IMG/VR virus record: IMGVR_UViG_3300035667_000007
Coordinates: 1 to 32,337 of that record
Source: a virus
Direction: 5' to 3' (one strand)
DNA: 32,337 nt
Position numbers and translations under genes: made by a program
Shown here: positions 22,476 to 30,200 of the stretch, one piece after another
Layout of the letters: each line of letters opens with the position of its first letter
Position numbering within the stretch: position 1 is the stretch's first letter
The notes under the pieces: model-generated
What the model was told of the DNA's origin: nothing
Seen by the model: the letters and a program-made list of their open reading frames with translations, nothing else
Database searches by the model: none

Positions 22476-22641
22476 GGACATTTATCGGCAGATTAGCGGA
22501 CCGAATTATCTTCCATACACCACCGCTCGTGAGGATCTTGCCAACATCATTGCGCAAGAGACGAGTGGGTTCATTGGCGCATTCCCTGAAGATGAGGATT
22601 ACGATCTCGCCGAGAAGTTTATCGAGGAGATCAATTCATGA
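22468..22641 (+). CDS. Small hypothetical protein
   Basis: GTG 22468 overlaps the end of the SGNH gene by 8 bases, with GAAGGGA upstream. The 57-residue product (GKDIYRQISGPNYLPYTTAR, LANIIAQETSGFIGAFPEDE, ending LAEKFIEEINS) is acidic and probably helical at its C-terminus. An in-frame extension further upstream would be buried in the hydrolase gene and is rejected. It shares the transcript of the hydrolase. No family is recognised. Confidence 0.55.
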   Translation: MGKDIYRQISGPNYLPYTTAREDLANIIAQETSGFIGAFPEDEDYDLAEKFIEEINS

Positions 22642-22730
22642 AATGGCTTAACCGCGCAATCATCGCGGTCATAGTATTTCTCATCCTTCTATATCTCTAT
22701 TTCATTCATCAAGTCCAATTCGGAGGCTGA
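22638..22730 (+). CDS. Tiny single-pass membrane protein
   Basis: The 30-residue product consists of a short basic start and one strong membrane helix (IIAVIVFLILLYLYFIHQVQ). ATG 22638 overlaps the preceding stop (ATGA), and the sequence AGGAG is seen at 22625-22629 (GAGGAGATCAATTCATG). The next gene begins one base after its stop. It fits the small-membrane-protein theme of the region. Function is unknown; an antiholin or regulator of an enzyme partner is speculation. Confidence 0.5.
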   Translation: MKWLNRAIIAVIVFLILLYLYFIHQVQFGG

Positions 22731-22731
22731 C

Positions 22732-22911
22732 ATGGCCGGTTTTGTTATTCTGCCCGACGACATGGATATTCAGTTTCATATCGACACTCCGGACGTTGCG
22801 GCACACATCCGAATGGCCACCAACGGCCGACGCGTTGTCGATCTTCAACTCGACGGTGACGAACTCGAGGCGGCTCTCTGGGGCCTCGAGAACTACAAGA
22901 AGGGAAAGTAA
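22732..22911 (+). CDS. Small acidic protein
   Basis: The 59-residue product (MAGFVILPDDMDIQFHIDTP, RMATNGRRVVDLQLDGDELE, ending LENYKKGK) has a likely mixed strand-helix fold. ATG 22732 follows CGGAGG inside the preceding gene. It is co-transcribed with the tiny genes either side. The overlapping reading frame of this stretch gives a longer basic peptide, but the one given here has the ribosome binding site and codon pattern. No family recognised. Confidence 0.5.
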   Translation: MAGFVILPDDMDIQFHIDTPDVAAHIRMATNGRRVVDLQLDGDELEAALWGLENYKKGK

Positions 22912-22913
22912 TC

Positions 22914-23018
22914 ATGAAGAAGTACAAGCTTCGTAATTTCCTATTCGACGCCTTCATGACCTGCATGACCGGTGGTTTCTGGCTGATCTGGATCTACTGC
23001 CGAGAGCACCGGAACTGA
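22914..23018 (+). CDS. Tiny membrane protein
   Basis: The 34-residue product has a basic start (MKKYKLRNFLFDAFMTCMTG) and a hydrophobic stretch (GGFWLIWIYCREHRN), a pattern I recall from short actinophage proteins with a TGGFWLIW-like core. ATG 22914 follows AAGGGAAAG, and its stop overlaps the next ATG as ATGA-like TGATG (23016-23020). It is likely membrane-inserted. Function unknown. Confidence 0.5.
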   Translation: MKKYKLRNFLFDAFMTCMTGGFWLIWIYCREHRN

Positions 23019-23716
23019 TGATCAAACGCTTCATCAAAGATAACTCATCCGTAATACTTTCGGTTGGCGCTTGTGTGGGCGTTATCTCGACTGCATATTT
23101 AGCTGGTCAAGCAGGGTACCGAACTGCGCACAAGCTTGAGAACGAAGATCCGACGATGGAGCTGAAGGAAAAGGCCAGAATTGTCTGGAGACTCTATATC
23201 CCTACCGGAGCCACTGCAGCAGCCACAATCATATTTGTTGCTGGAATCAAGCACGTGGATGGACGAAAGACACTGGCGGCTCAAACTGCGCTCGCCGTAT
23301 CACAACGAGCTTATGAAAGTTATCGCGCTGAGGTCATCGATGAACTCGGAGAACGTAAGGACCAGACGCTGCTGGCTAGGGTTGCGGAGAAGAAAGTAAA
23401 GGACAATCCTCCTTCGACTATCGTTGCTGTTTCTGGCTCTGGAAGAGTTCTCTGCTGTGAGTTGTTCACAAGTAGATATTTCCTCAGTGATATGGATGCT
23501 CTAAACAAAGCCGTCAATGAGATCAATGCCAAAATGCTCAGGCATGATTACGCGACTCTGGATGATTTCTACTACGAGATCAATCTAGAGAATACAATGG
23601 TGTCAGGGCAATCTGGTTGGAGTTCGGATAAATTGATGGCATTGGAGTTCTCTACAGTGCTCCGTGATGGAGTTCCTTGTCTTGCGTTTAGTTACAACTA
23701 CATCAAGTCATTCTAA
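23018..23716 (+). CDS. Membrane protein, DUF6353-like (paralogue 1)
   Basis: The 232-residue protein has two predicted membrane helices (SVILSVGACVGVISTAYLAG, about 10-29, and TGATAAATIIFVAGIKH, about 63-79), separated by a charged stretch. The C-terminal soluble domain is about 140 residues (ALAVSQRAYESYRAEVIDEL, then FLSDMDALNKAVNEINAKML). The pattern fits the DUF6353 family of phage membrane proteins, with the second copy at 25107. Shared landmarks are the SxAYxxYRxxVxxELGE segment and the FNxLF/LN-type positions. Function unknown. ATG overlaps the previous stop; the gene ends just before promoter copy 5. Confidence 0.6.
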   Translation: MIKRFIKDNSSVILSVGACVGVISTAYLAGQAGYRTAHKLENEDPTMELKEKARIVWRLYIPTGATAAATIIFVAGIKHVDGRKTLAAQTALAVSQRAYESYRAEVIDELGERKDQTLLARVAEKKVKDNPPSTIVAVSGSGRVLCCELFTSRYFLSDMDALNKAVNEINAKMLRHDYATLDDFYYEINLENTMVSGQSGWSSDKLMALEFSTVLRDGVPCLAFSYNYIKSF

Positions 23717-23745
23717 TCGCAAGATTTACACACCCTATAATGAGA
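23717..23745 (+). promoter_or_regulatory. Promoter-like element, copy 5
   Basis: TCGCA at 23717-23721, 14 bases with TTTACACA, then TATAATGAGA from 23736. The predicted start point near 23748 gives a 19-base leader with AAAGGA before the ATG at 23767. It begins at the first base after the stop codon of the DUF6353-like gene. Confidence 0.75.
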
Positions 23746-23766
23746 AGTCTACCGAAAGGAACTATC

Positions 23767-23937
23767 ATGGATGAGATCGATGAGAGCGCGGACGACACCG
23801 CAGTCGCAGAACTGCCGATTGGTCACCAGCTCGGGAAGATGCTGTTTGGCAGCATTGCTGCATTCGGCGCTAACAAGCTGGCCGATCGGGTCTACGACGG
23901 CGCCGTCCGCGCTTATCGAGCCCGTAAGTCCTCGTAA
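23767..23937 (+). CDS. Small hypothetical protein
   Basis: ATG 23767 follows GAAAGGAACT; an in-frame extension to 23740 would start inside the promoter. The 56-residue product is acidic at the start (MDEIDESADDTAVAELPIGH) and contains an Ala-rich helix (GKMLFGSIAAFGANKLADRV) and a basic end (AYRARKSS). It may be weakly membrane-associated. The gene is its own unit between promoter copy 5 and the terminator at 23951. Function unknown. Confidence 0.6.
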   Translation: MDEIDESADDTAVAELPIGHQLGKMLFGSIAAFGANKLADRVYDGAVRAYRARKSS

Positions 23938-23950
23938 GTACAACTTCTAC

Positions 23951-23984
23951 AAAGGGAGAGCCCTAAACATGGGCTTTCTCTTTT
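23951..23984 (+). terminator. Intrinsic terminator
   Basis: A 13-bp stem (two G-T pairs) pairs AAAGGGAGAGCCC (23951-23963) with GGGCTTTCTCTTT (23971-23983), loop TAAACAT, with TTTT at the base. The core GCCCTAAACATGGGC resembles the GCCCTACATGGGT of the terminator at 21453. Confidence 0.8.
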
Positions 23985-24007
23985 GCCTTCAACTTTAAGG
24001 AAAGACT

Positions 24008-24469
24008 ATGCTCAAGCGCGCTATTAGCTATGAGGACTTCGACGGCAACAAGGTTACCGAGGAACTCTACTTCAACATCAGCAAAGTCGAGCTTATTGAG
24101 ATGGAGCTCTCGGAGCTTGATGGGCTCAAGGCCACAATTGACAGGATTGTCAAGGCCGGAGACATGAAGAGTCTGATCAAGGAGTTCAAGAAGATCATTC
24201 TGGACTCTTATGGCGTCAAGTCCGAAGATGGCAAGCGATTCATCAAGTCTGAACAGCTCCGAACAGAGTTTAGTCAGGGTCTGGCCTACGATGCGCTCTT
24301 CATGGATCTGTGTACGAACGAGACCGCCGCGGCCAACTTCATCAAGGGCGTGTTGCCGAAGGACATGATCGCCAAATATGAGGAACTTAACGTCCCGGAC
24401 CAGCCTACGGAAGTCCCTAAGGCATTCAAGTTGCCACCGCAGCCCCCGATGCCTCCCTCCGCTGTCTAA
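24008..24469 (+). CDS. Conserved phage protein of unknown function
   Basis: The 153-residue protein (MLKRAISYEDFDGNKVTEEL, ISKVELIEMELSELDGLKAT, FKKIILDSYGVKSEDGKRFI) has an N-terminal strand-rich start and a mainly helical body with an acidic, Pro-rich end (PPQPPMPPSAV). I recall similar proteins in phages of Firmicutes, where some are annotated near tail chaperone or XkdN-like genes; that link is uncertain. ATG 24008 follows AAGGAAAG. The gene begins the module that runs on to the polymerase; no clear promoter copy precedes it, only the terminator at 23951. Confidence 0.55.
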   Translation: MLKRAISYEDFDGNKVTEELYFNISKVELIEMELSELDGLKATIDRIVKAGDMKSLIKEFKKIILDSYGVKSEDGKRFIKSEQLRTEFSQGLAYDALFMDLCTNETAAANFIKGVLPKDMIAKYEELNVPDQPTEVPKAFKLPPQPPMPPSAV

Positions 24470-24477
24470 GGAGAATA

Positions 24478-25110
24478 ATGCAGGATTATCAGGGTAATTC
24501 CGATAAGGAAAAGAAAGAAGCCAAAGAGCTACCTGAGAAGAACCTTGATAAGGTTGTCACCGGCACGGTTAGCATGAAGCCAAAGACACTTACCACTCGG
24601 TTCAAGAGTATCTTCCTCGGTGGTGATTTTACTACGGCCGCTCAATATGTGGCTTCCGAGGTGCTCCTTCCCGCGCTCAGGAACCTCGTGGTGGACGCAG
24701 TGTCCAAGGGAACCGATCGGGTCATCTACGGAGACTCAAATCTTCGGCGACGTCCACCGACCAACTACAGCCCTCGGATTCGATACGACAATCCGATCAA
24801 CCGAGGCATGACTAGTCAGCGTGCATATTTGCCTGATCAGAGGCCTGCTGGCTGGGCTGGGCAGAGTCGAAAGACCTTTGAGGACGTCATCGTGGCCTCC
24901 AAGGCGGATGCCGACGGTGTCGTCGAACGACTCACCGATATCGTGGATATTTACGAAGTGGTGTCTGTGGCGGATCTTTCTGAGCTGCTGGGGCTTCCTT
25001 CCACGCATATCGACAACAAGTGGGGATGGACACAACTGGCCGCCCTTGAAGTTCGACAGGTTCGAGAGGGTTGGCGAATCTCATTCCCGCCTCTGGAGGA
25101 AATCTCATGA
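24478..25110 (+). CDS. Conserved phage protein of unknown function
   Basis: ATG 24478 follows TAAGGAGA. The 210-residue protein has a charged N-terminus, a central helix (YVASEVLLPALRNLVVDAVS), the segment KGTDRVIYGDSNLRRRPP and a C-terminal domain (RKTFEDVIVASKADADGVVE, VDIYEVVSVADLSELLGLPS, DNKWGWTQL). I recall this pattern from many phages of Firmicutes, in which YGWTxLxxAxVxRVRxGY sequences occur near the end. No catalytic motif is seen. It lies between the two DUF6353-like genes and overlaps the second, so it likely acts with it. Confidence 0.6.
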   Translation: MQDYQGNSDKEKKEAKELPEKNLDKVVTGTVSMKPKTLTTRFKSIFLGGDFTTAAQYVASEVLLPALRNLVVDAVSKGTDRVIYGDSNLRRRPPTNYSPRIRYDNPINRGMTSQRAYLPDQRPAGWAGQSRKTFEDVIVASKADADGVVERLTDIVDIYEVVSVADLSELLGLPSTHIDNKWGWTQLAALEVRQVREGWRISFPPLEEIS

Positions 25111-26027
25111 ACAAAGCAGTACTCAATATGCTAGCCAGTAAGGCAGCCCCTACGCTTCGACGTAGGGTTGGCCGTCAGAAGTTGGTCCTGAAGAAGCAGT
25201 CACCGCATATCTTCTTCGTTGCGGGTATTGCGGGCACGGTCACCAGCACTGTTCTGGCCTGCCGCGCTACACTGAAGCTTCCGGAGACGCTGGAGGAGAT
25301 CGAGAAGGATCTCGCCAACGTCAAGGAAATTCGAGCTTCATACGCCAAGGTCAAGCAGGACAGTTCGGAAGAGCTTCCCGTCCCGGTCAAGGAGATGAAT
25401 CGTGACACGGCTTACGTATACCTTAAGTCGGGCTATCTTCTGGGCCGGCTGTATGCGCCGGCGATTGGGATCGGTGTGCTTTCGATTGGCGCGCTTACTG
25501 GATCCCATGTCTCACTGAGTCGTCGTAATACGTCTCTGATGGCTGCGTACGCTGCTGTCTCCAAGGCATATGACGATTACCGCACTCGGGTCGTTCAGGA
25601 GCTTGGTGAAGAGCGAGAGCTCGACATCTATCATGCGAAGTCCAAGATCGTGGACACCAACAACGGAGACACGGTCGAGGTGGCGGATCCGAGCAAGTGG
25701 TCACCGTACGCACGTTTCTTCGATGATTCTTCGCCTTCCTGGGAAAAGAATGCTGAGTTCAACCGGCTGTTCGTTACTTGCCAGCAAAACTACGCAAACG
25801 AGAAGCTGCGCGCTCAGGGCCATCTGTTCCTCAATGAAGTTTACGACATGCTGGGCATCGAGCGTAGTCAGGCCGGTGCTGTGGTCGGTTGGGTTATCGG
25901 AGACAAGGGCGATAACTACATCGATTTCGGCATGTACGACGTGATCAATGCTCGATTCATCAACGGATTTGAGAGGAACATCCTCCTAGATTTCAATGTT
26001 GATGGAGTCATCTACGACAAGATCTAG
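25107..26027 (+). CDS. Membrane protein, DUF6353-like (paralogue 2)
   Basis: ATG 25107 follows GGAGGAAAT and overlaps the previous stop; the 12-residue extension upstream has no ribosome binding site. The 306-residue protein has two predicted membrane segments (SPHIFFVAGIAGTVTSTVLA, about 32-51, and YAPAIGIGVLSIGALTGSHV, about 111-130) separated by an extracytoplasmic or cytoplasmic loop, then a soluble domain of about 165 residues. Shared landmarks with paralogue 1 include ISTAYLAG/TVLACRA and AYDDYRTRVVQELGE. The soluble domain contains WEKNAEFNRLFVTCQQNYAN and RAQGHLFLNEVYDMLGIERS. Function unknown. Confidence 0.65.
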   Translation: MNKAVLNMLASKAAPTLRRRVGRQKLVLKKQSPHIFFVAGIAGTVTSTVLACRATLKLPETLEEIEKDLANVKEIRASYAKVKQDSSEELPVPVKEMNRDTAYVYLKSGYLLGRLYAPAIGIGVLSIGALTGSHVSLSRRNTSLMAAYAAVSKAYDDYRTRVVQELGEERELDIYHAKSKIVDTNNGDTVEVADPSKWSPYARFFDDSSPSWEKNAEFNRLFVTCQQNYANEKLRAQGHLFLNEVYDMLGIERSQAGAVVGWVIGDKGDNYIDFGMYDVINARFINGFERNILLDFNVDGVIYDKI

Positions 26028-26036
26028 GAGATTATC

Positions 26037-26723
26037 ATGCAGTTTTATATTCGAGAGGAGTTGAGGGTCCCGGCTGCGGTCGGGGTTCTCGCTTTCTCAG
26101 CTGGTGTTGGCGTTGGTTATTTCGTTTGCCATAAGCGGCTGAATGGTCTTCCTTACCAGGTCGAAGAGACAGTCGACGTTGACTGGGAAGAGGAAGATCG
26201 TGAACACAACCAGCTGGCCATGGACTTTGCCATGGCGTCTCGAGAGAACCTAGAGCAGACGGTTGTTGAGGCCGTCACAAGCGCAAAGGTTATTGATTTC
26301 CCTCATCCGGAACCTGATCCTGAGCCAGAAATGGAGACGGTTGAGGACGAGTGGGATCAAGAAGCAGAGGAGGCTGATCGTGGTCCGGATGCTCCGTACG
26401 TTATTCATCGGGAAGAGTTCTTTGCCGGGACGACTGGTTATGCTCAGGACTCTTTGGAATTCTTTGCCGGTGATGGCATCACTTGTGACGACCATCAAGT
26501 CCCGGTCTACAACGCAGACAAGATCCTTGGTCGTCTCGAGTTTGGACGAGGTTCCGGAGACTCAGACATCGTTTACATCCGGAACGAGTCCCTGAAGGCT
26601 GAATACGAGATCACTCGCAATCCGGGAAGCTATCAGACCGAGGTTCTGGGTATCGAAGCTGAGGAAGAGGCCGAGGAAAACGATCTGAAGCATTCTGTCC
26701 GTAGGTTCAGGGACACGGATTAG
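26037..26723 (+). CDS. Membrane-anchored acidic protein, conserved phage family
   Basis: The 228-residue protein has one N-terminal membrane helix (VPAAVGVLAFSAGVGVGYFV, about 11-30), a long acidic linker (PEPDPEPEMETVEDEWDQEA) and a C-terminal domain with the landmarks PYVIHREEFFAG, LEFFAGDGITCDDHQVPVY, FGRGSGDSDIVYIRNESLKA and EYEITRNPGSYQTEVLG. I recall a PYVIxxxEF...IVYVRNExLxxxYEI pattern in phages of Firmicutes, with the same neighbours. ATG 26037 follows TAGGAG. The helix would tether the soluble domain to the membrane, next to the DUF6353-like proteins. Function unknown. Confidence 0.6.
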   Translation: MQFYIREELRVPAAVGVLAFSAGVGVGYFVCHKRLNGLPYQVEETVDVDWEEEDREHNQLAMDFAMASRENLEQTVVEAVTSAKVIDFPHPEPDPEPEMETVEDEWDQEAEEADRGPDAPYVIHREEFFAGTTGYAQDSLEFFAGDGITCDDHQVPVYNADKILGRLEFGRGSGDSDIVYIRNESLKAEYEITRNPGSYQTEVLGIEAEEEAEENDLKHSVRRFRDTD

Positions 26724-26725
26724 TC

Positions 26726-27262
26726 ATGTCCGAGCCTCTTGAAAACCTATATTTCAATTGGCTCTGTTCGAAAGTCCTACAAGTTCGACGCCCGACGCCG
26801 TCATTATCTTTCGATACACTATTCAAGACGCTTCACAACCTAGAATTTGTATGGCTTTTGTCTGGAGATGATAATAGGGCCGAAGACGGAAAGGAACTGC
26901 GTAGAGAATTCTTCATCATGGGAAATATTCCTGACGATGAGGAGTGGCGTACGCAGATCCCTTGCTCCGTCTTTGAGATGCTCATTGGTTTTTCCAGGAG
27001 AGCCGATAAGAATTCAAGAACCAGCGCCAAAGAATGGTTCTGGGAATTCCTTAAGAATCTGAATTTGGCGGAAGCTAATGACGCGTCAGGTATCGAGCCA
27101 AACGAAATTCAAGACGTAATCGAAATGTTACTCTGGAGGACTTACGGACCAGATGGTGATGGTGGACTGTTCCCCTTGAGGGATCCACAGCGCGATCAAT
27201 CAGAGCAAGAGATTTGGCAGCAGTTCTGCGACTATCTTGTGGATCAAAATCGATTGCCTTAA
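26726..27262 (+). CDS. Conserved phage protein of unknown function
   Basis: The 178-residue protein (LYFNWLCSKVLQVRR, LFKTLHNLEFVWLLSGDDNR, IPCSVFEMLIGFSRRAD, SAKEWFWEFLKNLNL, LLWRTYGPDGDGGLFPLRD, EIWQQFCDYL) is soluble and largely helical. I recall the GPDGxGGLFPxxxx...IWxQxxxYL pattern as very common in gut phage genomes, with unknown function. It directly precedes the helicase-primase-polymerase gene (10-base gap). ATG 26726 is two bases after the previous stop. A partner role for the polymerase is an inference from constant neighbourhood. Confidence 0.6.
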   Translation: MSEPLENLYFNWLCSKVLQVRRPTPSLSFDTLFKTLHNLEFVWLLSGDDNRAEDGKELRREFFIMGNIPDDEEWRTQIPCSVFEMLIGFSRRADKNSRTSAKEWFWEFLKNLNLAEANDASGIEPNEIQDVIEMLLWRTYGPDGDGGLFPLRDPQRDQSEQEIWQQFCDYLVDQNRLP

Positions 27263-27272
27263 AGGGGAGGCC

Positions 27273-30200
27273 ATGGACTTCTATACAATTAGAACTAAAG
27301 AAGCCAAAGGCTTTCAGCAGGCTTACCCAGACTGGATTGTCGATTACTACGAGGACCTCATGGTCCGCGGTGGAGGATTCTACGCGGTCTGGGATGAAGA
27401 ACGTGGCACCTGGTCTACAAACGAGTACGATATTCAGCGGGTTGTGGACGCCGACTTGCTGGCATATGTCGAGGAAGCGGAGAAGAGGGGCGTTGTCATT
27501 GAACCTCTTCTCACAAGGAACTTCGGTACCGGCGCTTGGGAGAGCTTCAATCGTTATGTTCGTAACCTTCCCGACGCGTCGCACTTTCGTCAGCTGGACG
27601 AGACTCTAACCTTTGCTAATACGGAGGTGTCCAAGAAGGACTACGTCAGCAAGCGCCTCCCATATTCTTTGGAAGAAGGTAAGACTGATGCTTGGGACGA
27701 GCTTGTCAACGTTCTATATTCTCCAGCTGAACGCGACAAAATCGAATGGGCAATCGGAGCGGTTGTTTCAGGAGCTTCGAAATGGATCCAGAAGTTTCTG
27801 GTCTTCTACGGACCCCCGGGGTCTGGTAAATCTACTATCATCGCGATTATTGAACGACTCTTCGAAGGATACGTTGCAACTTTTGAGGCTAAGGCTCTCA
27901 CTAGCAATAATGGCACTTTTGCGATGGAGCCATTCGAGCACAATCCGTTGGTTGCTATCGAACATGATAGCGATCTATATCGGATTGAAACTAACACGCG
28001 TTTGAACTCCATTGTCGGGCACGATACCATGCTCGTCAATGCGAAGTATCGATCGCCTTTCACGATTCGGCCCAACTCGTTCTTGATGATTGGCACCAAC
28101 AAGCCAGTCAAGATCACGGACGCGAAGTCGGGCATAATGCGAAGGTTGATCGATGTTCATCCGACTGGCGTTAAGGTTTCTCCTGCGAGATATCATGTGC
28201 TTGTCGAGAACATTAAGTACGAGCTCGGCGCGATTGCTCTGAAATGCCTCAATCGTTACAACGAAATGGGCAAGTTCTACTACGAGAACTATGTCCCAAC
28301 GAAGATGATGATGCTGACGGACAGCTTCTACAACTTCATCGAAGCCAACTTTGACATCTTCAAGGCTGCTGATGGCATTCGGCTAAAGCAAATTTGGCAG
28401 ATGTACAAAGAATATTGTGAGGAGATGAACATTGTCAAACGACTTCAATACCACGAAGTTCGAGATGAACTGCACAGTTATTTCGGAGAATTTAAAGATC
28501 GTTGCTTCATCGATGATAAAGAAATGCGAAGCGTTTATCTCGGCTTCAAGGGTCTTCCTGGAGAAGGCCCGCCACCATTTGTTCCAGATTTGTCGTATGT
28601 TGTCGAATTGGGCGAATACGACTCAGCGTTCGATATCGCCTACCCAGGCCAATTGGCGCAGTACGCCAGGCCGGGCGGAGCGCCTGGAAAGAAGTGGGCT
28701 AAAGTATCGACGAGACTCGGAGAGCTGGATACCAAACGCCTGCACTACGTCAAGGTCCCCGAGGAATACATCGTCATAGACTTCGACTTGGTCGATGAAG
28801 ATGGCGAAAAAGACCTGGAGCGAAACATTGCTGCCGCTTCCAAACTACCCCCCACCTACGCGGAGGTTAGCAAAAGTGGCCGGGGCCTGCATCTTCATTA
28901 TATATTTACTGGTGATGTACACGATCTATCAAGCGTTCTGGATGTTGGCATCGAGATCAAGACCCTTCTGGGTGATTCTGCTCTTCGTCGTCAGCTTACT
29001 AGGTGCAACAATCTGGATATCTCTACTATAAGCGGAGGACTCCCCAGGAAAGAGAAGCCTGTGCTGGACACTCAAAGTATTAAAACCGAGAAGGGTCTAC
29101 GCGCCCTCATCGATCGTAATCTTCGGAAGGAAATTCATCCCGGCACAAAGTCGTCGATCGATTTCATCCATCATATCTTGGAGGAGGCGTACGATTCAGG
29201 ACTTCATTATGACGTTAGTGACTTGCGCCCAATTGTACTATCATTTGCAGCGCGAAGCACTAACCAATCCGTTGCTAGCATCCGTGTTGTACAGGATTGC
29301 AAATTTGCCAGCGAGTCATCAATGCCGGAAGCCGACGATGACTCCGGACCAATTGTCTTCTTCGACATTGAAGTATACCCGAACTTGTTTGTAGTCTGCT
29401 GGAAGAAGGAGAACGATAGCGTTGTGGTCAGGATGATCAATCCTACCTCAGCGGACGTCGAGCCTCTTCTTGAGCAGAAGCTGGTCGGATTCAACAACCG
29501 TCGATACGACAATCATATTCTGTACGCGGCGTATCTTGGGCATTCAAATGAGCAGCTGTTCGCGCTTAGTCAGAAGCTCATCGACAAGGACAACTTCACC
29601 GCGATGTTTGGTGAAGCGTACGGTCTGTCTTACGCAGACATCTATGACTTCAGTTCAAAGAAGCAGGGTCTCAAGAAGTTCCAGATCGAACTGGGCATCT
29701 TCCATGTCGAATTGGATCTTCCTTGGGATCGGCCGGTGGACGAAAGTCTATGGCCCAAAGTAGTTGACTATTGCGTTAATGACGTTATCTCAACGGAGGC
29801 TGTTTTCAATGCGCGTAAACAAGATTTCGTTGCTCGAGAGATACTTGCATCTCTCTCTGGTTTGTCGGTTAATCATACGACTCAGCAGCATACTGCTAGC
29901 ATCATCTTTGGCGACGATAGCAAGCCCCAATCAAAGTTTAGATACACTGATCTTAGTGTTGAGTTTCCTGGGTATGTATTTGACGGCGTCAAGAGTCATT
30001 ACCATGACGATGACCCCGGTGAAGGTGGATATGTTTACTCCGAACCTGGATACTATACCAACGTTGCGGTTTTGGACGTGGCGTCTATGCATCCAACATC
30101 GATCCGTGAGCTCAACCTCTTTGGACCCTATACTTCCAGGTTCAATGATCTCGTACGAGCACGCCTGGCAATCAAGCGTAAGGAATACGAAGCTGCCAGA

